Assembly (NCBI GenBank): GCA_964036315.1
Contig: CAXIWW010000817.1
Coordinates: 5,367,501 to 5,431,500 of the forward strand
Origin: Acanthosepion esculentum
Lineage: Eukaryota; Mollusca; Cephalopoda; Sepiida; Sepiidae
Direction: 5' to 3'
DNA: 64,000 nucleotides
Below the pieces are notes generated by a model that made no database searches, had not been told where the DNA came from, and saw nothing but the letters and a program-made list of their open reading frames with translations. Each line of letters starts with the position of its first letter. Position 1 is the stretch's first letter. The translations under genes were made by a program, and so were the position numbers. Below are positions 36,216 through 49,562 of the stretch, piece after piece.

Positions 36216-39199
36216 TCCATATTTGAGCGTCTAATGTAAGATTTGAGAATACGTCCAGCAGCATGGTCTCTGACCTGTTGGCTTCTTGTCTGTATTTGAG
36301 CTTCTTGTGTAAGATGATACACTACATCCAGCAGACCTGATTCAGATATCTTGGTTTCTGGTGCATATTTGAGCGTCTAATGTAAAAAGGTAAACTACGA
36401 CCAGCAGCACAGCCTCTGATCTGTTGGTTTCCGGACCATATTTGAGCGTCTAATGTAAGATTTTAGACTCCCACCAGCAGCATGGTCTCTGACCTGTTGG
36501 CTTCCGGTCCAAATTTGAGCGTCTTGTGTAAGATGATACACTAAGTCCACCAGCCATGGTTCTGATCTGTTGGTTTCTGGTGCATATTTGAGCGTCTAAT
36601 GTAAAAAGATAAACTACGTCCAGCATTGCCTCTGATCTGTTGGCTTCCGGTCTATATTTGAGCCCCTAATGTAAGATATTACATGACGCCCAGCAGCATG
36701 GCTTCTGACCTGTTGCCTTCCGGTCCATATTTGAAAGTCTTGTCTAAGATGATACACTAAGTCCACCAGCCATGATTCTGATCTGTTGGTTTCTGGTGCA
36801 TATTTGAGCGTCTTGTGCAAGATGATACACTACGTCCAGCAGCCCTGTTTCTGATCTCTTGGTTTCTGGTGCATATATGAGCGTCTAATATAAAAAGATA
36901 TACTACGTCCAGCAGCATGGCCTCTGATCTGTTGGTTTCCGGTCCATATTTGAGCGTCTATTTTAAGATTTTAGACTACGTCCAGTCAGCATGGCCTCCG
37001 ACCTGTTGGCTTCCGGTCCATATTTGAGCGTCTCGTGTAAGATTATACACTACGTCCAGCAGCCCTGTTTCTGATCTCTTGGTTTCTGGTGCATATATGA
37101 GCGTCTAATATAAAAAGATAAACTACGTCCAGCAGCATGGCCTCTGATCTGTTGGTTTCCGGTTCACATTTGAGCGTCTTGTGTGAGATGATACACTACG
37201 TCTAGCATCCCTGTTTCTGATCTCTTGGTTTCTGGTGCATATATGAGCGACTAATGTAAAAAGATAAACTACGGCCCGCAGCATGGCCTCTGATCTGTTG
37301 GTTTCTGGTCGATATTTGAGCGTCTTGTGTAAGATGATACACTACGTCCAGCAGCCATGATTCTGATCTGTTGGTTTCTGGTGCATATTTGAGCGTCTAA
37401 TGTAAAAAGATAAACTACGACCAGCAGCATGGCCTCTGATCTGTTGGTTTCCGGTCCATATTTTGAGCGACTAATGTAAAAAGGTAAACTACGACCAGCA
37501 GCACAGCCTCTGATCTGTTGGTTTCCGGACCATATTTGAGCGTCTAATGTAAGATTTTAGACTCCCTCCAGCAGAATGGTCTCTGAGCTGTTGGCTTCCG
37601 GTCCATATTTGAGCGTCTTGTGTAAGGTCATACACTACGTCCAGCAGCCATGATCTGTTGGTTTCTGGTGCATATTTGAGCGTCTAATGTAAAAAGATAA
37701 ACTACGTTCAGCAGCATCGCCTCTGATCTGTTGGTTTCCGGTCCATATTTGAGCGTCTAATGTAAGATTTTAGACTACGTCCAGCAGCATGGCCTCTGAC
37801 CTGTTAACTTCCGGTCAATATTTGAGCGTCTTGTGTAAGATGATACACTACGCCCAGCAGCCATGATTCTGATCTGTTGGTGTCTGGTGCATATTTGAGC
37901 GTCTAATGTAAAAAGATAAACTACGTCCAGCAGAATGGCCGCAGATCTGTTGGTTTCCGTTCCATATTTTAGCGTCTAATGTAAGATTTTAGACTACGTC
38001 CAGCAGCATGGACTCTGACCTGTAGGCTTCCGGTCTATATTTGAGCGTCTTGTGTAAGATGATACACTACGTCCAGCAGCCATGATTCTGATCTGTTGGT
38101 TTCTGGTGCATATTTGAACGTCTAATGTAAAAAGATAAACTACGTCCAGCAGCATGGCCTCTGATCACTTGGTTTCAGGACCATATTTGAGAGTCTAATG
38201 TGAGATTTTTGACTACATGCAGCTGCATGGCCTCTGACCTGTTGGCTTCCTGTCCATATTTGAGCGCCTTGTGTCAGATGATACACTACGTCCAGCAGAC
38301 ATTATTCTGATCTGTTGGTTTCTGTACATATTTGAGCGTCTAATGTAAATAGATAAACTACCCCAGCAGCATGGCCTCTGATATGTTGGTTTCCCGTCCA
38401 TGTTTGAGCGTCTAATCTAAGATTTTAGAATACGTCAAGAAGCATGGCATATGATCTTTTAGCTTCCGGTCCATATTTGAGCGTCTTGTGTAAGATGATA
38501 CACTACGTCCAGCAGCCTTGTTTCTGATCTCTTGGTTTCTGGTGCATATTTGAACGTCTAATGTAAAATGATAAACTACGTCCAGCATCATGGCCTCAGA
38601 CATTTTAGATTCCGGTCCATATTTGAGCGTCTTGTGTAAGATGATACACTACGTCAAGCAGCCATGATTCTGATCTGTTTGTTTCTGGTGCATATTTGAG
38701 CGCCTGATGTTAAAAGATAAACTACGCCCAGCAGCATGGCCTCTGATCTGTTGGTTTCCGGTCCATATTTGAGCGTCTAATGTAAGATTTGAGACTACGT
38801 CCAGCAGCATTGCCTCTGACTTGTTGGCTTCCGGTCCATATTTGAGCGTCTTATGTGAGATGATACACTACGTCCAGCAGCCATGATTCTGATCTGTTGG
38901 TTTATGGTGCATATTTGAGCGTTTAATGTAAAAAGATAAACTACGACCAGCAGCATGGCCTCTGATCTGTTGGTTTCCGGTCCATATTTGAGCGTCTAAT
39001 GTAAGATTTTAGACTACGTCCAGCAGGATGGCCTCTGACCTGTTGGCTTCCGGTCCATATTTGAGCGTCTTGTGCAAGGTGATAAACTACTCCCAGCAGC
39101 ATGGCCTCTGATCAGTTGGTTTCCGGACCATATTTGAGCGTCTAATGTAAGATTTTAGACTACATGCAGCAGCATGGCCTCTGATCTGTTGGTTTCTGG

Positions 39200-42179
39200 T
39201 GAATATTTGAATGTCTGATGTAAAAAGAAAAACTACGTCCAGCAGTATGGCCTCTCATCTGTTGGTTTCCGGTCCATATTTGAGCGTCTAATGTAAGATT
39301 TGAGACTACGTCCAGCAGCATTGCCTCTGACTTGTTGGCTTCCGGTCCATATTTGAGAGTCTTGTGTAAGATGATACACTACGTCCAGTCGCCATGATTC
39401 TGATCTGTTGGTTTCTGGTGCATATTTGAGCGTCTAATAAAAAAGATAAACTACGACCAGCAGCATGGCCTCTGATCTGTTGCTTTACGGTCCATATTTG
39501 AGCGTCTAATATAAGATTTTAGAATAGGTCCAGCAGCATGGCCTCAGACCTGTTGGCTTCCGGTCCATATTTGAGTGTCTTGTGTAAGATGATACACTAC
39601 GTCCAGCAGCCATGATTCAGATCTGTTGGTTTCTGGTGCATATGTTGAGCGTCCAATTTAAAAAGATGAACTACGGCCAGCAGCATGGCCCCTGATCTGT
39701 TGGTTTCCCGTCCATATTTGAGCGTCTAATGTAAGATTTTAGATGACATTCAGCAGCATTGCCTCCGACCTGTTGGCTTCCGGTCCATATTTGAGCGTCT
39801 TGTGTAAGATGATACACTACGTCCAGCAGCCATGTTTATGATCCCTTGCTTTCTGGTGCATATTTGAGCGTCTAATGTAAAATGATAAACTACGACCAGC
39901 AGCATGGCCTCTGATCTGTTGGTTTCCGGTCCATATTTTAGCGTCTAATGTAATATTTTAGACTACGTCCAGCAGCATGGCCTCTGACCTGTTGGCTTCC
40001 GGTTCATATTTGAGCGTCTTGTGTAAGATAATACACTACGTCCAGCAGCACTGTTTCTGATATCTTGGTTTCTGGTGCATATTTGAGCGTCTAATGTAAA
40101 AAGACAAACTACGTCAAGCAGCATGGCCTCTGATCTGTTGGTTTCCGGTCCATATTTGAGCGTCTAATGTAAGATTTTAGACTACGTCCAGCAGCATGGC
40201 CTCTGACCTGTTAGCTTACGGTCCATATTTGAGCGTCTTGTGTAAGATGATACACGACGCCCAGCAGCCATGATTCTGATCTGTTGGTTTCCCGTCCATA
40301 TTTGAGCGTCTAATGTAACGTTTTAGAATACGTCCAGCAGCATGGCATCTGACCTGTTGGCTTCCGGTCCATATTTGTGCGTCTTGTGTAAGATGATACA
40401 CTACGTCCAGCAGCCCTGTTTCTGATCTCTTGGTGTCTGGTGAATATTTGAGCGTCTAATGTAAAAAGATAAACTACGTCCAGCAGCATGGCCTCTGACC
40501 TGTTGGCTTCCGTTCCATATTTGAGCGTCTTGTGTAAGATGATACACTACGCCCAGCAGCCATGATTCTGAGCTGTTGGTTTCTGGTGCATATTTGAGCG
40601 TCTAATGTAAAAAGATAAACTACGCCCAGCAGCATGGCCTCTGATCTGTTGGTTTCCGGTCCATATTTGAGCGTCTAATGTAAGATTTTAGACTACGTCC
40701 AGCAGGATGGCCTCTGACCTGTTGGCTTCCGGTCCATATTTGAGCGTCTTGTGCAAGGTGATAACCTACGTCCAGCAGCATGGCCTCTGATCAGTTGGTT
40801 TCCGGACCATATTTGAGCGTCTAATGTAAGATTTTAGACTACATGCAGCAGCATGGCCTCTGATCTGTTGGCTTCCGGTCCATATTTGAGCGTCTTGTGT
40901 GAGATGATGCACTACGTCCAGCAGCCCTGTTTCTGATCTCTTGGTTTCTGGTACATATTTGAGGGTCTAATGTAAAAAGATAATCTACGTCAAGCAGCAT
41001 GGCCTCTGACCTGTTGGCTTTCCCGTCCATATTTGAGCGTCTTCTGTAAGATGATACACTACGTCCAGCAGCCATGATTCTGATCTGTTGGTTTCTGGTG
41101 AATATTTGAATGTCTGATGTAAAAAGAAAAACTACGTCCAGCAGTATGGCCTCTCATCTGTTGGTTTCAGGTCCATATTTGAGCGTCTAATGTAAGATTT
41201 GAGACTACGTCCAGCAGCATTGCCTCTGACTTGTTGGCTTCCGGTCCATATTTGAGAGTCTTGTGTAAGATGATACACTACGTCCAGTCGCCATGATTCT
41301 GATCTGTTGGTTTCTGGTGCATATTTGAGCGTCTAATAAAAAAGATAAACTACGACCAGCAGCATGGCCTCTGATCTGTTGCTTTACGGTCCATATTTGA
41401 GCGTCTAATATAAGATTTTAGAATAGGTCCAGCAGCATGGCCTCAGACCTGTTGGCTTCCGGTCCATATTTGAGTGTCTTGTGTAAGATGATACACTACT
41501 TCCAGCAGCCATGATTCAGATCTGTTGGATTCTGGTGCATATGTTGAGCGTCCAATTTAAAAAGATGAACTACGGCCAGCAGCATGGCCCCTGATCTGTT
41601 GGTTTCCCGTCCATATTTGAGCGTCTAATGTAAGATTTTAGATGACATTCAGCAGCATTGCCTCCGACCTGTTGGCTTCCGGTCCATATTTGAGCGTCTT
41701 GTGTAAGATGATACACTACGTCCAGCAGCCATGTTTATGATCCCTTGCTTTCTGGTGCATATTTGAGCGTCTAATGTAAAATGATAAACTACGACCAGCA
41801 GCATGGCCTCTGATCTGTTGGTTTCCGGTCCATATTTTAGCGTCTAATGTAATATTTTAGACTACGTCCAACAGCATGGCCTCTGACCTGTTGGCTTCCG
41901 GTTCATATTTGAGCGTCTTGTGTAAGATAATACACTACGTCCAGCAGCACTGTTTCTGATATCTTGGTTTCTGGTGCATATTTGAGCGTCTAATGTAAAA
42001 AGACAAACTACGTCAAGCAGCATGGCCTCTGATCTGTTGGTTTCCGGTCCATATTTGAGCGTCTAATGTAAGATTTTAGACTACGTCCAGCAGCATGGCC
42101 TCTGACCTGTTAGCTTACGGTCCATATTTGAGCGTCTTGTGTAAGATGATACACGACGCCCAGCAGCCATGATTCTGAT
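39200..42179 (-). repeat. ~1.08-kb block duplicated at 1899-bp offset
   Basis: The block 39200-40280 is repeated at 41099-42179 with only scattered single-base differences. It includes the odd variants GAATATTTGAATGTCTGATG, CATATGTTGAGCGTCC and TTTATGATCCCTTGCTT. 1899 bp equals 26 monomers of 73.04 bp. Just upstream, 38985-39200 instead matches 40665-40880 at a 1679-bp offset (23 monomers). Two different register shifts are therefore superimposed. Confidence 0.88.
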
Positions 42180-42834
42180 CTGTTGGATTCTGCTGCATAT
42201 TTGAGCGTCTAATGTAAAAAGTTAAACTACGTCTTGCAGCATGGCCTCTGATCTGTTGGTTTCGTGTCCATATGTGAGCGTCTAATGTAAGATTTTAGAC
42301 TACGTCCAGCAGGATGGCCTCTGACCTGTTGGCTTCCGGTCCATATTTGAGCGTCTTGTGTAAGATGATACACTACGTCCAGCAGCCCTTATTCTGATCT
42401 CTTGGTTTCAGGTGCATATTTGAGCGTCTAATGTAAAAAGATAATTTACGACCAGCAGCATGGCCTCTGATCTGTTGGTTTCCGGTCCATATTTGAGCGT
42501 CTAATGTAAGATTTTAGACTACGTCCAGCAGCATGTTATCTGACCTGTTGGCTTCCGGTCCATATTTGAGCGTCTTGTGTAAGATGATACACTACGTCAA
42601 GCAGCCATGATTCTGATCTGTTGGTTTCTGGTGCATATTTGAGCGTCTAATGTAAAAAGATAAACCACGCCCAGCAGCATGGCCTCTGATCAGTTGATTT
42701 CCGGTCCATATTTGAGCGTCTAATGTAAGATTTTAGACTACGTCCAGCAGCATTGCTTCTGACCCGTTGGCTTCCGGTCCATATTTGAGCGTCTTGTGTA
42801 AGATGATACACTACGTCCAGCAGAAATGATTCTG

Positions 42835-45800
42835 ATCTGTTGGTTTCCGGTCCATATTTGAGCGTCTAATGTAAGATTTTAGACTACGTCCAGCAGCATG
42901 GCCTCTGACCTGTTGGCTTCCGGTCCATATTTGAGCGTCTTGTGTAAGATGTTACACTACGTCCAGCAGCCATGATTCTGATCTGTTGGTTTCTGGTGCA
43001 TATTTTGAATATCTAATTTAAAAAGATAAACTACGCCCAGCAGCATGGCCTCTGATCTGTTGGTTTCCGGTCCATATTTGAGCGTCTAATGTAAGATTTT
43101 AGACGACGTCCAGCAGCATTGCCTCTGACCTGTTGGCTTCCGTTCCATATTTGAGCGTCTTGTTTAAGATGATATACTACGTCCAGCAGCCCTGTTTCTG
43201 ATCTGTTGGTGTCTCGTTCATATTTGAGCGATTAATGTAAAAAGATAAACTACGCCCAGCAACATGGCCTCTGATCTGTTGGTTTCCGGTCCATATTTGA
43301 GCGTCTAATGTAAGATTTGAGAATACGTCCAGCAGCATGGTCTCTGACCTGTTGGCTTCCGGTCTGTATTTGAGCTTCTTGTGTAAGATGATACACTACA
43401 TCCAGCAGACCTGATTCTGATATCTTTGTTTCTGGTGCATATTTAGAGTCTAATGTAAAAAGATAAACTACGACCAGCAGCATGGCCTCTGATCTGTTGG
43501 TTTCCGGTCCATATTTGAGCGTCTAATGTAAGATTTTAGACTACGTCCAGCAGCAACTTCACTGACCTGTTGGCTTCCGGTCCATATTTGAGCGTCTTGT
43601 GTAAGATGATACACTACGTCCAGCAGCCATGATTCTGATCTGTTGGTTTCTGGTGCATATTTGAGCGTCTAATGTAAAAACATAAACTACGTCCAGCAGC
43701 ATGGCCTCTGATCTGTTGGTTTCCGGACCACATTTGAGCGTCTAATGTAAGATTTCAGACTAAATGCAGCAACATGACCTCTGACCTGTTTGCTTCCGGT
43801 CCATATTTGAGCGTCTTGTGTAAGATGATACACTACGCCCAGCAGCCATGATTCTGATCTATTGGTTTCTGGTGCATATTTGAGCGTCTAATGTAAAAAG
43901 ATAAACTACGGCCAGCAGCATGGCCTCTGATCCGTTGATTTCCGGTCCATATTTAAGCGTCTAATGTAAGATTTTAGACTACGTCCAGCAGCATGGTCTC
44001 TGATCTGTTGGCTTCCGGTCCATATTTTAGCGTCTTGTGTAAGATGATACACTACGTCCAGCATCCCTGTTTCTGATCTCTTGGTTTCTGGTGCATATTT
44101 GAGCGTCTAATGTAAAAAGATAAACTATGTCCAGCAGCATGGCCTCTAACCTGTTGGCCTCCGGTCCATATTTGAGCGTCTTGTGTAAGATGATACACTA
44201 CGTCCAGCAGCCATAATTCTGATCTGTTTGTTTCTGGTGCGTATATGAGCGTCTAATGTGAAAAGATAAACTACGTCCAGCAGCATGGCCTCTGATCTGT
44301 TGGTTTCCGGTCCATATTTGAGCGTCTAATGTAAGATTTTAGACTACGTCCAGCAGCATTGCCTCTGACCTGTTGGCTTCCGGTCCATATTTGAGCGTCT
44401 TGTGTAAGATGATACACTAAGTCCAGCAGCCATGATTCTGATCTGTTGGTTTCTGGTGCATATTTTGAGCGTCTAATGTAAACAGATAGACTACGTCCAG
44501 CAGCATGGCCTCTGATCTGTTGGTTTCCTGTCCATATTTGAGCGTCTAATGTAAGATTTTAGACTACGTCCAGCAGCATGGCCTCTGACCTGTTGGCTTC
44601 CGGTCCATATTTGAGCGTCTTGTGTAAGATGTTACACTACGTCCAGCAGCCATGATTCTGATCTGTTGGTTTCTGGTGCATATTTTGAGCATCTAATTTA
44701 AAAAGATAAACTACGCCCAGCAGCATGGCCTCTGATCTGTTGGTTTCCGGTCCATATTTGAGCGTCTAATGTAAGATTTTAGACGACGTCCAGCAGCATT
44801 GCCTCTGACCTGTTGGCTTCCGTTCCATATTTGAGCGTCTTGTTTAAGATGATATACTACGTCCAGCAGCCCTGTTTCTGATCTGTTGGTGTCTCGTTCA
44901 TATTTGAGCGATTAATGTAAAAAGATAAACTACGCCCAGCAACATGGCCTCTGATCTGTTGGTTTCCGGTCCATATTTGAGCGTCTAATGTAAGATTTGA
45001 GAATACGTCCAGCAGCATGGTCTCTGACCTGTTGGCTTCCGGTCTGTATTTGAGCTTCTTGTGTAAGATGATACACTACATCCAGCAGACCTGATTCTGA
45101 TATCTTTGTTTCTGGTGCATATTTAGAGTCTAATGTAAAAAGATAAACTACGACCAGCAGCATGGCCTCTGATCTGTTGGTTTCCGGTCCATATTTGAGC
45201 GTCTAATGTAAGATTTTAGACTACGTCCAGCAGCAACTTCACTGACCTGTTGGCTTCCGGTCCATATTTGAGCGTCTTGTGTAAGATGATACACTACGTC
45301 CAGCAGCCATGATTCTGATCTGTTGGTTTCTGGTGCATATTTGAGCGTCTAATGTAAAAACATAAACTACGTCCAGCAGCATGGCCTCTGATCTGTTGGT
45401 TTCCGGACCACATTTGAGCGTCTAATGTAAGATTTCAGACTAAATGCAGCAACATGACCTCTGACCTGTTTGCTTCCGGTCCATATTTGAGCGTCTTGTG
45501 TAAGATGATACACTACGCCCAGCAGCCATGATTCTGATCTATTGGTTTCTGGTGCATATTTGAGCGTCTAATGTAAAAAGATAAACTACGGCCAGCAGCA
45601 TGGCCTCTGATCCGTTGATTTCCGGTCCATATTTAAGCGTCTAATGTAAGATTTTAGACTACGTCCAGCAGCATGGTCTCTGATCTGTTGGCTTCCGGTC
45701 CATATTTTAGCGTCTTGTGTAAGATGATACACTACGTCCAGCATCCCTGTTTCTGATCTCTTGGTTTCTGGTGCATATTTGAGCGTCTAATGTAAAAAGA

Positions 45801-47750
45801 TAAACTATGTCCAGCAGCATGGCCTCTAACCTGTTGGCCTCCGGTCCATATTTGAGCGTCTTGTGTAAGATGATACACTACGTCCAGCAGCCATAATTCT
45901 GATCTGTTTGTTTCTGGTGCGTATATGAGCGTCTAATGTGAAAAGATAAACTACGTCCAGCAGCATGGCTTCTGATCTGTTGGTTTCCGGTCCATATTTG
46001 AGCGTCTAATGTAAGATTTTAGACTACGTCCAGCAGCATTGCCTCTGACCTGTTGGCTTCCGGTCCATATTTGAGCGTCTTGTGTAAGATGATACACTAA
46101 GTCCAGCAGCCATGATTCTGATCTGTTGGTTTCTGGTGCATATTTTGAGCGTCTAATGTAAACAGATAGACTACGTCCAGCAGCATGGCCTCTGATCTGT
46201 TGGTTTCCTGTCCATATTTGAGCGTCTAATGTAAGATTTTAGACTACGTCCAGCAGCATGGCCTCTGACCTGTTGGCTTCCGGTCCATATTTGAGCGTCT
46301 TGTGTAAGATGTTACACTACGTCCAGCAGCCATGATTCTGATCTGTTGGTTTCTGGTGCATATTTTGAGCATCTAATTTAAAAAGATAAACTACGCCCAG
46401 CAGCATGGCCTCTGATCTGTTGGTTTCCGGTCCATATTTGAGCGTCTAATGTAAGATTTTAGACGACGTCCAGCAGCATTGCCTCTGACCTGTTGGCTTC
46501 CGTTCCATATTTTAGCGTCTTGTTTAAGATGATATACTACGTCCAGCAGCCCTGTTTCTGATCTGTTGGTGTCTCGTTCATATTTGAGCGATTAATGTAA
46601 AAAGATAAACTACGCCCAGCAACATGGCCTCTGATCTGTTGGTTTCCGGTCCATATTTGAGCGTCTAATGTAAGATTTGAGAATACGTCCAGCAGCATGG
46701 TCTCTGACCTGTTGGCTTCCGGTCTGTATTTGAGCTTCTTGTGTAAGATGATACACTACATCCAGCAGACCTGATTCTGATATCTTTCTTTCTGGTGCAT
46801 ATTTAGAGTCTAATGTAAAAAGATAAACTACGACCAGCAGCATGGCCTCTGATCTGTTGGTTTCCGGTCCATATTTGAGCGTCTAATGTAAGATTTTAGA
46901 CTACGTCCAGCAGCAACTTCACTGACCTGTTGGCTTCCGGTCCATATTTGAGCGTCTTGTGTAAGATGATACACTACGTCCAGCAGCCATGATTCTGATC
47001 TGTTGGTTTCTGGTGCATATTTGAGCGTCTAATGTAAAAACATAAACTACGTCCAGCAGCATGGCCTCTGATCTGTTGGTTTCCGGACCACATTTGAGCG
47101 TCTAATGTAAGATTTCAGACTAAATGCAGCAACATGACCTCTGACCTGTTTGCTTCCGGTCCATATTTGAGCGTCTTGTGTAAGATGATACACTACGCCC
47201 AGCAGCCATGATTCTGATCTATTGGTTTCTGGTGCATATTTGAGCGTCTAATGTAAAAAGATAAACTACGGCCAGCAGCATGGCCTCTGATCCGTTGATT
47301 TCCGGTCCATATTTAAGCGTCTAATGTAAGATTTTAGACTACGTCCAGCAGCATGGCCTCTAACCTGTTGGCCTCCGGTCCATATTTGAGCGTCTTGTGT
47401 AAGATGATACACTACGTCCAGCAGCCATAATTCTGATCTGTTTGTTTCTGGTGCGTATATGAGCGTCTAATGTGAAAAGATAAACTACGTCCAGCAGCAT
47501 GGCCTCTGATCTGTTGGTTTCCGGTCCATATTTGAGCGTCTAATGTAAGATTTTAGACTACGTCCAGCAGCATTGCCTCTGACCTGTTGGCTTCCGGTCC
47601 ATATTTGAGCGTCTTGTGTAAGATGATACACTAAGTCCAGCAGCCATGATTCTGATCTGTTGGTTTCTGGTGCATATTTTGAGCGTCTAATGTAAACAGA
47701 TAGACTACGTCCAGCAGCATGGCCTCTGATCTGTTGGTTTCCTGTCCATA
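42835..47750 (-). repeat. 1680-bp higher-order repeat, nearly 3 identical copies
   Basis: Copies at about 42835-44514, 44515-46194 and 46195-47750, each 1680 bp or 23 monomers. Rare variants recur at exact 1680-bp steps, for example CAGCAACTTCACTGACC and GGTGTCTCGTTCATATTTG. Reading line by line I found only about four base differences between copies 1 and 2. Copy 3 lacks 146 bp (two monomers) near 47350, where the GCATGGTCTCTGATC to AACTATGTCCA part is skipped. The same 77-codon repeat translation starts at 43483, 45163 and 46843 on the minus strand. Confidence 0.95.
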
Positions 47751-49562
47751 TTTGAGCGTCTAATGTAAGATGTTAGACGACATCCAGCAGCATTGCCTCT
47801 GTCCTGTTGGTTTCCGGTCCATATTTGAGCGTCTTGTGTAAGATGATACACTACGTCCAGCAGCCCTGTTTCTGATCTCTTGGGTTCTGATGCATATTTG
47901 AGCGTCTTGTGTAAGATTATACACTACGTCCAGCAGCCATGAGTCTTATCTGTTGGTTTTTGGTGCATATTTGAGCGTCTAATGTAAAAAGATAAACTAC
48001 GTCCAGCAGTATGGCCTCTGATCTGTTGGTTTCCGGTCCATATTTGAGCATCTAATGTAAGAATTTAGAATACATGCAGCAGCATGCCCTCTGACCTGTT
48101 GGCTTCCGGTCCATATTTGAGCGTTTTGTGTAAAATGATACACTACGTCCAGCAGATATGATTCTAATCTGTTGGTTTCTGTACATATTAGAGCATATAA
48201 AATAAACAGATAAACTACGTCCAGCCGCATGGCATCTGATCTGTTGTTTTCCCGTCCATATTTGTGCGTCTAATGTAAGATTTTAGAATACGTCCAGCAG
48301 CATGGCCTCTGACCTGTTAGCTTCCGGTCCATATTTGAGCGTCTTGTGTAAGATGATACACTACGTCCAGCAGTCCTATTTCTTATATCTTGGTTTCTGG
48401 TGAATATTTGAGCGTCTAATGTAAAAAGATAAACTACGTCCAGCGGCATGGCCTCTGATCTATTGGTTTCCGGTCCATATTTGGGCGTCTAATATAAGAT
48501 TTTAGTCTACGTCCAGCAGCATGGCCTCTGACCTGTTAGCTTCCGGTCCATATTTGAGCGTCTTGTGTAAGATGATACACTACGCCCAGCAGCCATGATT
48601 CTGATCTGTTGGTTTCTGGTGCATATTTGAGCGTCTAATGTAAAAAGATAAACTACGTCAAGCAGCATGGCTTCTGATCTGTTGGTTTCCGGTCCATATT
48701 TGAGCCTCTAATGTAAGATTTTAGACTACGCCCAGCAGCATGGCCTCCCACCTTTTGGCTTCCCGTCCATATTTGAGGGTCTTGTGTAAGATGATACACT
48801 ACGTCCAGAAGCCCTGTTTCTGATCTCTTGGTTTCTGGCGCATATTTGAGCGTCTAATGTCAAAAGATAAACTACGTCCAGCAGCATGGCCTCTGATCTG
48901 TTGGTTTCCGGTCCATATTTGAGCGTATAATGTAAGATTTAAGACTACGCCCAGCAGCATGACCTTGGACCTGTTGTCTTCCGGTCCATAATTGAGCGTC
49001 TTGTGTAAGATTATACACTACGTCCAGCAGCCTTGATTCGGATCTCTTGGTTTCTGGTGCATATTTGAGCGTCTAATGTAAAAAAATAAACTACGTCCAG
49101 CAGCATGGCCTCTGATCTGTTGGTTTCCGGTCCATATTTGAGTGTCTAATGTAAGATATTAGGCTACGTCTAGCAGAATGGCCTCCGACCTGTTGGCTTC
49201 CGGTCCATATTTGAGCGTCTTGTGTAAGATGATACACAACGTCCAGCAGCCCTGTTTCTGATCTCTTGGTTTCTGGCGCATATTTGAGCGTCTAATGTCA
49301 AAAGATAAACTACGTCCAGCAGCATGGCCTCTGATCTGTTGGTTTCCGGTCCATATTTCAGCGTCTAATGTAAGATTTAAGACTACGTCCAGCAGCATGG
49401 CCTCTGATCTGTTAGCTTCCGGTCCATATTTGAGCGTCTTGTGTAAGATGATACACTACGTCCAGCAGCCATGATTCTGATCTGTTGTTTTCTGGTTCAT
49501 ATTTGAGCGTCTAATGTAAAAAGATAAACTACGTCAGGCAGCATGGCCTCTGATCTGCTGGT

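Larger units (their letters stand above)
36211..49562 (-). repeat. 73-bp satellite, central array (palindrome loop)
   Basis: About 183 monomers by length in reverse orientation, typically TCCGGTCCATATTTGAGCGT then CTAATGTAAGATTTTAGACTACGTCCAGCA. A three-type order dominates: TTTTAGACTACG, then CTTGTGTAAGATGATACACTACG, then CTAATGTAAAAAGATAAACTACG. Blocks with larger periods are nested inside (39200-42179 and 42835-47750). The only frames are 60-80 codon repeat translations. No gene, RNA or regulatory site is supported. Confidence 0.95.

Noticed and set aside
36211..49562. Possible CRISPR array (regular repeats of similar length)
   Set aside because: The repeat is contiguous, with no unique spacers. 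Monomers are variants of one another, and no cas-like gene is present.
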